Translations under genes and position numbers: made by a program
NCBI GenBank assembly: GCA_964580575.1
Contig: CAZOLJ010000027.1
Location: forward strand, 1 to 50,974
Direction: 5' to 3'
DNA from: CAVPDE01 sp964580575
Lineage (GTDB): Bacteria > Desulfobacterota > DSM-4660 > Desulfatiglandales > HGW-15
Length of the DNA: 50,974 nucleotides
Shown here: positions 1 to 7,515 of the stretch, in pieces
How the letters are laid out: every line of letters begins with the position of its first letter
How positions within the stretch are numbered: position 1 is the stretch's first letter
Notes under the pieces: model-generated
Databases searched by the model: none
The model's input: the letters and a program-made list of their open reading frames with translations, nothing else
What the model was told of the DNA's origin: nothing

Positions 1-670
1 TTTTGTCGAACCCCGGCACTTCGGCGGCGATTTCTGCCGCGGTCATCGAGGACTTTGATCCGTGGACAAGCTCGATGCCGTTGTCCGTCAGAAAGCGAAC
101 TGCTTCAGGGGCAAAGCGGCCAAAGGATTTGGAGGTGACAAGAACCGTCGGGACTCTCTTTTCAATGAGGTCGATGATCGACTTGAGATCATAGGCTATG
201 GCCTCAAGAAGGGCGCGAGCCATGTGGGGGAGCCCGTGGTCCGCGTTGAGCCCGTAAATGACCCCTTTCAGCCTTCCGTCCCATTAGGGGGAACGCGCCT
301 TCCTCAGGTAAGGCAGGAACAAAAGCCCTGCCGCTCCAGGTTCTGTCTGCGCCGCGAAATGGTTAAGAATCTCGTACGCCTTGTCGGGCTTGATTCCTGC
401 GGCTCCGACCACGTTCGACCCAAGCCACTGGTAGGCGTTTCCGACGTTGGTCACGATTCCCCCGTAAGCCCCGATCGCTTCGGGATCAACCTCCCTTGAG
501 GCGACGAGGTCGCGCATGGCGCGGTAGACTTCCTCCCACACCAGGTTCGGATCCTGCTCCTCAAAGAATGGATGTGGGCGATGGGTCCCGTAGGCGCACT
601 GCCTCCGTCCAAGTACCCTGTCCTCTGCGTCGAAGGCGAGGACGCGCACCGATGAGGTTCCGATGTCCAC
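1..670 (-). pseudogene. Broken FGGY-family sugar kinase fused to a phosphoglycerate-dehydrogenase-like N-terminus
   Basis: Reading from 670 (GTG) down, the protein starts with the FGGY kinase phosphate-1 motif (DIGTSSVRVLAFD) and about 65 residues of the N-terminal lobe. It then jumps near position 465 straight to the family's C-terminal region (LLFLPYL, RSP, WDGRLKGV, HMARALLEAIAYDL). The central part of roughly 300-350 residues, including most of the catalytic core, is absent. A TAA at 284-286 falls inside the conserved RSPxWD motif. Downstream of that stop the same frame stays open to the window edge. At about 155 it changes into a sequence typical of the start of a D-3-phosphoglycerate dehydrogenase (VLVTSKSFGRFAPEAVRFL, then AAEIAAEVPGFDK). 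So three pieces of two genes are joined in one frame. No intact kinase activity is expected. Family assignments rest on motif recognition; the pseudogene reading is an inference. Confidence 0.6.
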
Positions 671-711
671 GGCAAGGACCTGTCGCTTGGGCTTGTTGTG
701 AGTTATTTTAC

Positions 712-1008
712 TTAGTTCACAAAAAGGCTTTTATGAGTGGGGCCAATTCCGATTTCGAAATCGGCCACGAGGTCCTTCCCCACGTCTTTCTCCACAGAGT
801 CCTTGACCGGCGGCTGGGCCAGATTGCGGAACGCCTCGACTTGTTGGGGCGTCCGTTCAGTGACCTGCATGCCCAACTTTGCCAGTATCTCTTTGGCGTT
901 GAGGTCTTGATCGCTTGTCCTCTTGCGGTGAATATCCCTGGCAATAAGGGTCCATCGATTCACCACAAGCACGACGCGGCCCCAACGCGCTTCGTTACGG
1001 AGTCTGCC
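712..1008 (-). pseudogene. C-terminal fragment of a TRAP-type (DctP) solute-binding protein
   Basis: The minus frame ending at 712 reads VVLVVNRWTL, ARDIHRKR, KEILAKLGMQVTERTP, QVEAFRNLAQPPVKD and VGKDLVADFE. This is the usual C-terminal pattern of periplasmic C4-dicarboxylate/2-oxoacid TRAP binding proteins (a beta strand with VVN, then amphipathic helices ending in a G-K-x-L-V-x-x-F segment). Only about 95 residues of a normal 330 remain. There is no signal peptide and no TRAP permease genes are nearby, so it looks like a leftover of a deleted locus. A GTG at 970-972 could start an 86-codon ORF but has no clear ribosome-binding site. It sits directly upstream of the broken kinase, in the same kind of debris. 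Confidence 0.45.
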
Positions 1009-1092
1009 AACCTGCCTTTAGAAAGCAGACGGCTTTGTCTAGCGAAGGCCAAGAGCAAGCCACCGCCTGCGTACGTCTTCCGGCTAAGAAGC

Positions 1093-1121
1093 TTGACAAA
1101 ACCATCTGGGTAAGATATCTA
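1093..1121 (+). promoter_or_regulatory. Possible promoter of the vapBC pair
   Basis: A perfect -35 box TTGACA (1093-1098) is followed after 17 bases by TATCTA (1116-1121), which matches only half of the -10 consensus. It is well placed, about 50 bases upstream of the antitoxin start, and autoregulated promoters are usual for such pairs. The weak -10 box is the main doubt. Confidence 0.4.
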
Positions 1122-1169
1122 GACTATTATCATGTAGATGCTGAATTTGTATGAAGGAGGGAAAGCGAT

Positions 1170-1418
1170 ATGAAAGCAAAGGTAACAGCAAGAGGGCAGG
1201 TTTCGATTCCATCCCAGATCAGAAGGCAATTCAATATCGAACCGGAGTCCAGGGTCGAGTGGATTGTGGAGAGCAATGTGATCAAAGTTGTGCCCCTTCC
1301 GAAAGATCCGGTAGCCGCATTCAGAGGTCTGGGCTCCCGAAAATATTCCACAGACCGGTTGATCAAAGATAGGCGTGCAGAAAGAGAAAAAGAAGATGAG
1401 AAAGACAAAGGAAAGTGA
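1170..1418 (+). CDS. vapB: AbrB/MazE-fold antitoxin (VapB-like)
   Basis: An 82-residue protein. Its N-terminal half is a swapped-hairpin AbrB domain: MKAKVTARGQVSIPSQIRRQF matches the family's V-T-x-K-G-Q-V-x-I-P core, followed by the strand pattern VEWIVESNVIKVVP. The C-terminal part is short and very charged (RAEREKEDEKDKGK), the kind of flexible tail that in these antitoxins binds and blocks the toxin. A strong ribosome-binding site (GGAGGG) lies about 8 bases before the ATG. Its 3' end overlaps the next gene by 23 bases, so the two are translated together. Expected role: dimeric DNA-binding repressor of its own operon and neutraliser of the PIN-domain ribonuclease. Family assignment is firm; the VapB name follows from the partner. 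Confidence 0.85.
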   Translation: MKAKVTARGQVSIPSQIRRQFNIEPESRVEWIVESNVIKVVPLPKDPVAAFRGLGSRKYSTDRLIKDRRAEREKEDEKDKGK

Positions 1419-1836
1419 TTGCTATGTGTTCGATACCTCCGCTCTCCTGGCCCTATGGAATGACGAAGACGGGGCGGATTTATTGGAAAACCTGCTTCGC
1501 GAAGGCGCCGAGGTTTACGTGTCTTTCATGACCTACATGGAGGGTCGATACAGATTATGGAAGAACGCCGGCAAGGAGGAATCAGACGAATTCGCAAAAC
1601 ACCTGGATCTTCTTCCTTTGAAAAGGACAGGGCTGACCGATTCCATCTTCGAAAAAGCGATAGAGATAAAGGCCACCAAGAGCCTCTCTGTGTGTGACAG
1701 CTGGATCATTGCCACAGCCATCGGTCTCGATGCAACCCTCATTCACAAGGATCCGGAGTTTGAACAAGTGAAAACGCTGGTCAAGCTCCAGGCGCTGCCC
1801 TTTAAGCCCATCATGAGAGAAAAAAAGAAGACCTAG
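1396..1836 (+). CDS. vapC: PIN-domain ribonuclease toxin (VapC-like)
   Basis: A 146-residue PIN-domain protein. The acidic residues that bind the catalytic metals are visible: Asp in YVFDTSALLALW near the start, Glu in FMTYMEGRYRL, Asp in SVCDSWIIATA and a further Asp in ATLIHKDPEF. This is the complete set expected of an active VapC endoribonuclease. I chose the ATG at 1396. An in-frame GTG at 1375 would add MQKEKKK, but the ATG lies after a purine-rich stretch and gives the usual family N-terminus directly before the first beta strand. Coding overlaps the antitoxin by 23 bases, a typical translationally coupled toxin-antitoxin arrangement. It probably acts on tRNA or rRNA in the cytoplasm when the antitoxin is degraded; the target cannot be told from sequence. 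Confidence 0.85.
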   Translation: MRKTKESDCYVFDTSALLALWNDEDGADLLENLLREGAEVYVSFMTYMEGRYRLWKNAGKEESDEFAKHLDLLPLKRTGLTDSIFEKAIEIKATKSLSVCDSWIIATAIGLDATLIHKDPEFEQVKTLVKLQALPFKPIMREKKKT

Positions 1837-2096
1837 CCCTTTGGGATCATGGCTAGAATCTCTTTTCCCCCACAGGAAGGGCATGAAACGAATCCAGACT
1901 CTGGATGTAATCGGCGGCCGCAGGTATTGCAGACGTATTTATCGTTAAAATCCGATAAAGGGATGTCGCTGGTTTTGTGCAAAGCACGCAAAGGCGTGTC
2001 GAAGGTTTTATGCAGAGAAGACCTTATGTTCGTAAGCTTTGTAATACGGTAGGATAAGGTACGAATTTTTTTCACTCTGGTGATCTCCGAAGTCAA
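1833..2096 (-). CDS. Small ORF with a C-terminal zinc ribbon, possibly a remnant
   Basis: The last 35 residues (YVCNTCGRRLHPES, then CPSCGGKE) form a clear two-knuckle zinc ribbon (CxxC...CxxC). The first 50 residues resemble nothing I know. They hold an imperfect internal repeat (LHKTFDTPLRA / LHKTSDIPLSD) and the only start available is a TTG with no ribosome-binding site. The zinc ribbon may therefore be the end of a larger lost gene. Its end overlaps the last bases of vapC on the other strand. Function unknown. Confidence 0.3.
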   Translation of the reverse strand: MTSEITRVKKIRTLSYRITKLTNIRSSLHKTFDTPLRALHKTSDIPLSDFNDKYVCNTCGRRLHPESGFVSCPSCGGKEILAMIPKG

Positions 2097-2254
2097 CGGA
2101 ATTCTCTTGGGATGAACGAGTGATTACAGATACAAGGGTTGCGTTGAAGGGGCTAAGTACGGGAAGCGCTTACCCAAATGAAGTCATTCCCCCCATACCA
2201 AGGTCGATATCCCTTCAGATCCAAAGGTCCACATGAGAATCGCAAGGTCGAATC

Positions 2255-2737
2255 TCAGTTTTCAGGCTTTATTTCGTATTTCACATTTACGGCCAGATCT
2301 TTTCTGAGCGAGTGATACACGGAGCAGTACTTGTTCCTCGAAAGATCAATGGCCCGATCGATTTTGGCGGGCGTGATGCTTTTTCCGGAAATATGGATCA
2401 TCAGGTCGATGGATTCGTAATACTGCGGAGGGGGGAGACGACGCCTCCCTTCGGCCGACATCTCATAGCTTGTGATCTCGCATCTCATTTTCTTGAGAAT
2501 GTGGACCACGTCAATGGAGATGCAGCCCGCAACGCTCAGCAGGAGCGTTTCCGTGGGGGAGCATCCCTCTTCGTACTTCACGTCAAACTCCACTTCATAG
2601 CCGCGCTGGGTCGTCCCCAGGAAGTAAAGATCCCTCTGCCAGGTCAGCCTAGACTTGTTCACAGGAAGGATTTCTTCCTTGTACCCGCCCAGTTCCAGTT
2701 GTGATTCTTGACCCTTCGTGTCTTCTGTTTGGGACAT
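2255..2737 (-). CDS. OsmC/Ohr-family peroxide-reducing protein
   Basis: A 160-residue OsmC-fold protein. The two conserved cysteines of the family are present: the peroxidatic Cys in LLLSVAGCISIDVV (residue 72) and the resolving Cys in NKYCSVYHSL (about residue 140). The preceding GCSPTETLL and the IDLMIHISG strand also match. These proteins reduce organic hydroperoxides in the cytoplasm, usually with lipoyl or thiol donors. A GTG twelve bases upstream is possible, but GGAGG spaced 5 bases from the ATG decides the start at 2737. The gene stands alone; upstream lies a large inverted repeat. Regulation is not visible. It could be an YhfA-like OsmC of unknown substrate rather than a true Ohr. 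Confidence 0.85.
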   Translation of the reverse strand: MSQTEDTKGQESQLELGGYKEEILPVNKSRLTWQRDLYFLGTTQRGYEVEFDVKYEEGCSPTETLLLSVAGCISIDVVHILKKMRCEITSYEMSAEGRRRLPPPQYYESIDLMIHISGKSITPAKIDRAIDLSRNKYCSVYHSLRKDLAVNVKYEIKPEN

Positions 2738-2829
2738 AGCGTCCTCCACTGTTTAAAAAGATTCTGGTGGCTTGAACCATCAACCTTTTCTAGCAAAAAA
2801 ATCTTTTCCTTTGTACAATAATTCTGAAC

Positions 2830-2972
2830 AGGGACAAAGGGACAAAGCAAAGCAGGGGACATAGGCACACAGGCACAGAAGGACAAAGCAGAAGACTTCT
2901 TTTTTGTCTTTACCCTTTGCGTCTTTGTCCCTTTGTCCCTTTCTTCTGCTTTGTGCCTCTGCAACTTTGTGC
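2830..2972. repeat. Inverted repeat built from 8-nt units (AGGGACAA family)
   Basis: The left arm from 2830 reads in register as octamers AGGGACAA, AGGGACAA, AGCAAAGC, AGGGGACA, TAGGCACA, CAGGCACA, GAAGGACA, AAGCAGAA. The right arm, read on the minus strand, again falls into octamers (GCAAGCAC, AAAGTTGC, AGAGGCAC, AAAGCAGA, AGAAAGGG, ACAAAGGG, ACAAAGAC). Bases 2830-2847 pair perfectly with 2923-2940 (18 bp), with a small AGAAG/CTTCT hairpin at the tip. It fills the spacer between the divergent osmC and dehydrogenase genes. No protein is expected. Confidence 0.75.
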
Positions 2973-3075
2973 TTGCATCATTTGTGGAAAAACGATACCG
3001 AAGGTTTTGTTGGAAGGCGGGGGTCTCTCTCGCCTTGGCGAGAGAGGCAGCAAACCTTACGCAGAGGGGGATCTC

Positions 3076-4134
3076 ATGGACTCGCTCATCAAAAGCTGGG
3101 GCGGGGAAGAGGTCATCATCCGTCACGACCAGGCCACAGGGGCTTGGATTCTCATCGCCATCCACTCGACACGCTTGGGTCCGGCTGCAGGCGGTACTCG
3201 GATGAAATCCTATCCTGACTTTCAGGCCGCTCTTCAGGATGCGTTGCGCCTTTCAGAGGCGATGACCTACAAATTCGCTGTCCCGGGCATAGCGCGGGGA
3301 GGCGGGAAGGCGGTCATCAATCTCCCTGCTCATTTGGATTCCACTCAGCGCCGAGATCTCTTGGGGAGATATGGCAGACTGGTGAGACAACTCAGCGGGC
3401 TTTACTACACCGGCCCTGATGTAGGCACTTCCTCCTCCGACATGAACATCATTGCTGAAACCGGCTCGCCCTATGTCTTCGGCAGAACCCCTGACGCCGG
3501 TGGAGCCGGAGACTCCGGACCCATCACTGCCCTGGGCGTCTTTGCCGGAATCCAGGTCGTGTGCGAGCGCCTTTTTGGAAATGCAGCTCTTGAGAACCGG
3601 CGCATCCTCGTTCAGGGAGCAGGCAGTGTGGGCAGGACGCTTATGGATTTGCTCCAGCATGCAGGAGCTGAAGTGTGGTTCACCGACATCGATGAATCCG
3701 TGATCTGCCGGTTCAGGGATGAAGAGGGCTTCCGCTGTGTTCCCAGTGAATCGGTCTATGGAACAGAATGTGACATTTTTTCGCCCTGCGCCCTGGGCGG
3801 AATTCTCAATGCCACCACCATCCCCCAACTGAAATGCATAGCCGTTGCCGGCGGAGCCAACAACCAGTTTGCCCGTCCTGAAGATGCGGGACTCCTGAGC
3901 AAAAGGGGGATCCTTTATGCTCCTGATTACGTGATCAACGCCGGCGGAGCCATCGGCATCCCCGGCATCGAAGCTCTGGGCTGGTCAAGGGAAAGAGCGG
4001 AGAAGGAAGTCACCGGAAGTATCCAGAGGGCCTTGCGTCGGATCTTTGAGATATCCGATTCCGAGGGGATTACAACGGATGTGGCCGCCCGTCGCTTGGC
4101 CGAGGAAAGACTTGCGGTTAAAGCGGGGCGCTGA
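3076..4134 (+). CDS. Glu/Leu/Phe/Val-type amino-acid dehydrogenase (leucine dehydrogenase-like)
   Basis: A 352-residue NAD-dependent dehydrogenase that oxidatively deaminates an aliphatic amino acid to its 2-oxoacid and ammonia, or runs in reverse. Visible family motifs: the substrate loop LGPAAGGTRM, the catalytic-lysine segments MTYKFAVPGIARGGGKAVI, GPDVGTSSSDMN, and the Rossmann glycine motif VQGAGSVGRTLMDLL followed by an acidic residue (TDID). Length is normal for leucine/valine dehydrogenases. The reading frame stays open to 2917, but the ATG at 3076 after GAGGGG fits the family start, and the extra upstream part is repeat-derived. In this window it would link peptide and amino-acid uptake to the 2-oxoacid oxidoreductase at 16063-18529. 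Substrate specificity is not resolved by sequence. Confidence 0.85.
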   Translation: MDSLIKSWGGEEVIIRHDQATGAWILIAIHSTRLGPAAGGTRMKSYPDFQAALQDALRLSEAMTYKFAVPGIARGGGKAVINLPAHLDSTQRRDLLGRYGRLVRQLSGLYYTGPDVGTSSSDMNIIAETGSPYVFGRTPDAGGAGDSGPITALGVFAGIQVVCERLFGNAALENRRILVQGAGSVGRTLMDLLQHAGAEVWFTDIDESVICRFRDEEGFRCVPSESVYGTECDIFSPCALGGILNATTIPQLKCIAVAGGANNQFARPEDAGLLSKRGILYAPDYVINAGGAIGIPGIEALGWSRERAEKEVTGSIQRALRRIFEISDSEGITTDVAARRLAEERLAVKAGR

Positions 4135-4264
4135 AGGGGTTGGTTCTGCAAGGAACCGGCGTTTCGAAACGGGTGGATCCCCATAGAACCACAAACACGC
4201 GCTCTGTTCGCGGTTCGATACCCTCACCACGAACGGAGAATCAGACACTCCGGTTCGCTTTAAA

Positions 4265-4296
4265 GCGTTCGCCCTGAGGTATCGAAGGGCGAACGC
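4265..4296. repeat. Perfect 11-bp hairpin
   Basis: GCGTTCGCCCT (4265-4275) pairs perfectly with AGGGCGAACGC (4286-4296) around a 10-base loop. It lies 130 bases after the dehydrogenase stop. No T-run follows on either strand, so it is more likely a dispersed palindrome than a terminator. Confidence 0.6.
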
Positions 4297-4316
4297 AGCC
4301 TCCTACGATTTCATCA

Positions 4317-4343
4317 GTACTCCATCACTCCAATACTCCATTG
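4317..4343. repeat. Solo arm of the GGAGTNNT octamer repeat
   Basis: On the minus strand this reads ATGGAGTATTGGAGTGATGG followed by AGTACTG, that is GGAGT units at an exact 8-nt spacing. Paired copies of the same family occur at 34804 and 38676. Here only one arm is present, next to the end of the diguanylate cyclase gene. Confidence 0.6.
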
Positions 4344-4355
4344 GTTTGCAGGACT

Positions 4356-5372
4356 TCACGCCGTCTTGATGGCATCCTTCCCTTTTTCTTTGACATCGAA
4401 CATGGCGCGATCGGCAAGGGCGAGAAGACCGGTCACATCGACGGCATCATCAGGAAATGTGGCGATGCCGAAACTTGCGCTAAGACTCACCGGATGGCCG
4501 TGGTTGGCCAGGTAAACCGCCTGTTTCATCCTGGAGCGGATTTCCTCTGCTTTTTTCAACGCCCTCGCCTTGTCAAACCCCTGCAACACGGCAACGAACT
4601 CATCCCCTCCATAGGCCACACCAAAGGCAGGCTCAACAAGGCAGTCCCGGATCGTTCTGGCAACCTCTTGAATGGCCTGGCTGCCTTTGAGATGGCCGTA
4701 GGTGTCCACGACTTTCTTGAACTGATCGATGTCCATAAAGATCAGGGAAAAGGGATCCTTGGTCTCCTCGCCCGTTCGCACGAGACTGCCCAGCACCCTG
4801 TACAGGTGCCGAGTGTTGTAAAGGCCGGTCAGATCGTCATGGATGGCAAGATTCTGAATTTCTCGATACCGGCGCATGTTCTCGACGGCAATGGCGGCGT
4901 AGTCCGCGATGATGGAAAGAAGAGGAAGCGGATCCCCATCGAGTTTCCTGGGATTCACCACTTCAATGACTCCCACGGTTCTTCCGCCGAAAACCAGGGG
5001 GACACAGATGATGGACCTTGTGGCGCATCCTGAAATTTGATCCACCTGGCCGGCGAAGAACTCACATTTTTTCACATCCTCTATGACCAGGGGTTTTTGT
5101 TCTAGAGCCACTTTCCCCGCAATGCCTTGCCCCAAACGCAACCGCACATCTCTGACCTGCTCGAGATCCAGGTCCACACTCACCTCGAAATGGAGTTCTC
5201 CTGTGGCTTCATCGAGAAGGAGCAACGACCAATTCTCGGCAGGAAGGAGCTCGGAAATTTTGTGGAGGATTTTGCTGAAAAGTTCATCAGAGTGCAGTTC
5301 GGAAGTCAGGGCTTTACCCAGTTCCATGCACGACTGCAGTTCACGGGCGGTCAAGGTGTGGTGGTCTTCCAT
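4356..5372 (-). CDS. GAF-GGDEF diguanylate cyclase
   Basis: A 338-residue cytoplasmic signalling protein with no membrane segment. Residues about 25-165 form a GAF sensor domain (ELLPAENWSLLLLDE, GQGIAGKVALEQKPLVIEDV, CVPLVFGGRTVGVIEVVN). Residues about 180-338 form a GGDEF domain. The active-site loop is intact (YGGDEF), as are DDLTGLYN and the metal-binding MDIDQFK. The usual K-x-x-N-D-x-x-G-H reads KKVVDTYGH, and no RxxD inhibitory site precedes GGDEF, so product inhibition is probably absent. Expected reaction: two GTP to cyclic di-GMP, tuned by a GAF ligand that cannot be predicted. The GGAGGA box 5 bases before the ATG at 5372 decides the start over an in-frame TTG 12 bases upstream. 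It follows the pbpC operon on the same strand after 49 bases and might be read through. Confidence 0.88.
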   Translation of the reverse strand: MEDHHTLTARELQSCMELGKALTSELHSDELFSKILHKISELLPAENWSLLLLDEATGELHFEVSVDLDLEQVRDVRLRLGQGIAGKVALEQKPLVIEDVKKCEFFAGQVDQISGCATRSIICVPLVFGGRTVGVIEVVNPRKLDGDPLPLLSIIADYAAIAVENMRRYREIQNLAIHDDLTGLYNTRHLYRVLGSLVRTGEETKDPFSLIFMDIDQFKKVVDTYGHLKGSQAIQEVARTIRDCLVEPAFGVAYGGDEFVAVLQGFDKARALKKAEEIRSRMKQAVYLANHGHPVSLSASFGIATFPDDAVDVTGLLALADRAMFDVKEKGKDAIKTA

Positions 5373-5421
5373 AAGCTCCTCCAAAGCCTATGGAGAAGAA
5401 TAGGGAAAGGAGGCGAAGGTG

Positions 5422-7515
5422 TCAACCTCTCACCTCAAAAGAGACGGAATCCAAAACCTTCCCTTCCCGATCGGTCAAGGCGAGGAGATGCTTTCCTCTC
5501 TTCGGTTTCCAGGCCAAGGCCGCACCCGCAGACCTCAGCCTCTTCCCATTAAGGATCCACTGATGATTTTTCGACCGTTCACGCGCAGAGAATATCACTC
5601 TCTGTTGGGCCTCAGGAATATCCGGATCCAGGGTGATGAGGGTTCCCGGCGCAGGGTACTGGATTCGTTGAAAGGTTCTGCCGGTCAGCGCAAGGGGTGC
5701 CGAGGGTTCCGTGCCCCGTATGAACCATTCGTTCCGCAGGGTTCCTGAAGCCTCAATCGCGTGTCTTGTCATCCCGGCCGGAGGCTCCGGCATCAGGGAT
5801 TTCTCCCCGGCGCAAAGCCGGTTCATTATTTCGGCCCACACCTGGGCCGCACCCGTGATTCCGCTCACGTCCCACATGGGCCGGCCTGAAAAATTCCCAA
5901 ACCAGACCCCCACGGTGTAGCGGTCCGTATAACCCAAGCACCAGTTGTCCCGCATGTCCTTGCTGGTTCCGGTTTTCACCGCTGACCAGGTCCTTGTGGC
6001 CAGAGGGTTTTCAAGGCCGAAGCCGAAACTCCTGGCTTCTCTGTCAGAGAGGATGTCCGACACCAGAAAAGACGCCTCTTGCGAGAAAATACGAACTCTT
6101 TTCCGGCTACCCTCTGCCCCTTGGCTCATGCGAAGTTCTCGCCGAACTCCTCCGTTTGCAAGAGTCATGTACGCGCTGACCAGGTCCAGCAGGCTCACAT
6201 CGGCTGTCCCGAGCGCAAGCGATGGCCCGTAGAAATCCCCTGACTCCTTGAGACCGTTGAGCCCAAGCTCTCGGAGTTTAGTCAGAAAGGACTCCACCCC
6301 GACCAGAGACAGGGTCCTCACAGCCGGCACATTCAGGGAGGAGGCCAGGGCCACTCTTGCACTGACCCCTCCTCTAAACTGATGGTCATAGTTTGCGGGA
6401 GAGTAGATCCCGTTTGCAACCGCGATGTCGACCGGGGAGTCCTCCAGAACGGAAGCCGGCGTGAGCATTTTCTCATCAAAAGCCAGTGCATAGAGAAAGG
6501 GCTTCAAAGCAGAGCCTGCCTGTCTTCCGGCTTTGACTCCATCGACATACGGGGCTTGCTCCGAGGAACTGACATAGGCCAGGATGTCTCCTGTGCTGTT
6601 CTCCCCCACGACCACGGCCCCTTCATGCACGTTCTGTGTCGTTAACGCCGTGAGGTAGTGTTTTAACCGCTCCAGGGCAAACCGCTGTGTTTGTGCATTG
6701 AGCGTGCAAGAGATCGCGCCTTGGTCCACCTTGCCGGCCAGCAGTTGCCGGGCCACATGAGGAGCGAGGGCTGTTCGAGGTTCCAAGGGATTAGGCCCGA
6801 CATAGATCTTGCGGACATTGAGATCTACTTCTGCGACTTCCACGGGCCACTGCAATGCCTTGGAAAGAAGAACGCTTCTCTTCCTGGTTTCCTCGAAGGA
6901 AGCATTCGGCGCCCGGATCATGGAGGCCAGGATCAGGGACTCGGATTGAAGCAGACCATGGGGATTTTTTCCAAAGAGCGCTCTGGATGCGGCTGCAATT
7001 CCCTGCAGTTCACCACGATAGGTCACCAGGTTGAGGTAAGCTTCCAGGATCTGCTTCTTGGACCAGGTCTCCTCTATGTCAAAGGCCACCCTCATTTGCC
7101 CCCATTTCTGAGACAACGATCTCTTCCCCTTGATGGGAAGAAGACGGCGATCGAGCATAGAGGCGAGTTGCATCGTAAGGGTGCTGGCTCCTCTGAAACT
7201 CGCAGACGTCATGCCCCTGATCAGGGCGCCGGTCATGGCCAGGTAATCTACGCCGGCGTGATGATAGAACCTCTTGTCCTCCGCTTGAATCACGGCCTCC
7301 TGCAAGGCAGGGGAAATGTCTTGAAGGGCTGTCCAGTCGAGCCGCCTCCCGACGGCATTCACTCTCAACTCGTGGATCACTTCACCGCGGCGATCAACAA
7401 GAAGTAAATCCGACTTGCGATGGGACGATCGGACCTCTTCATAGGCAGGCATGGCTGCAGCTTGACCACTCAAGATCAGAGAAAGAGACACGACCATGAG
7501 AAACCGAAAGATCAT
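5422..7515 (-). CDS. pbpC: Penicillin-binding protein 1C (transglycosylase/transpeptidase)
   Basis: A 697-residue bifunctional murein synthase acting in the periplasm. An N-terminal hydrophobic segment (residues 4-21) serves as anchor or signal. The glycosyltransferase-51 domain shows EAVIQAEDKRFYHHAGVD with the catalytic Glu, GASTLTMQLA, and the helix ending in SKKQILEAYLN. The transpeptidase domain shows SxxK as SALK (AGRQAGSALKPFLYA), SLN in ASSLNVPA and KTGTS. The last 90 residues (YPAPGTLITLDPDIP to the end) form the PbpC-specific C-terminal beta domain. The ATG overlaps the stop of the upstream macroglobulin gene by ATGA, so the two are translationally coupled. This pairing is well known: bacterial alpha-2-macroglobulins are commonly encoded beside pbpC and are thought to guard the cell envelope while PBP1C repairs it. 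Confidence 0.93.
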   Translation of the reverse strand: MIFRFLMVVSLSLILSGQAAAMPAYEEVRSSHRKSDLLLVDRRGEVIHELRVNAVGRRLDWTALQDISPALQEAVIQAEDKRFYHHAGVDYLAMTGALIRGMTSASFRGASTLTMQLASMLDRRLLPIKGKRSLSQKWGQMRVAFDIEETWSKKQILEAYLNLVTYRGELQGIAAASRALFGKNPHGLLQSESLILASMIRAPNASFEETRKRSVLLSKALQWPVEVAEVDLNVRKIYVGPNPLEPRTALAPHVARQLLAGKVDQGAISCTLNAQTQRFALERLKHYLTALTTQNVHEGAVVVGENSTGDILAYVSSSEQAPYVDGVKAGRQAGSALKPFLYALAFDEKMLTPASVLEDSPVDIAVANGIYSPANYDHQFRGGVSARVALASSLNVPAVRTLSLVGVESFLTKLRELGLNGLKESGDFYGPSLALGTADVSLLDLVSAYMTLANGGVRRELRMSQGAEGSRKRVRIFSQEASFLVSDILSDREARSFGFGLENPLATRTWSAVKTGTSKDMRDNWCLGYTDRYTVGVWFGNFSGRPMWDVSGITGAAQVWAEIMNRLCAGEKSLMPEPPAGMTRHAIEASGTLRNEWFIRGTEPSAPLALTGRTFQRIQYPAPGTLITLDPDIPEAQQRVIFSARERSKNHQWILNGKRLRSAGAALAWKPKRGKHLLALTDREGKVLDSVSFEVRG

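Noticed and set aside
4205..4235. GGTTCGATACC resembling a tRNA T-loop
   Set aside because: No paired T-stem, anticodon arm or acceptor stem can be built around it; it belongs to a dispersed spacer repeat.
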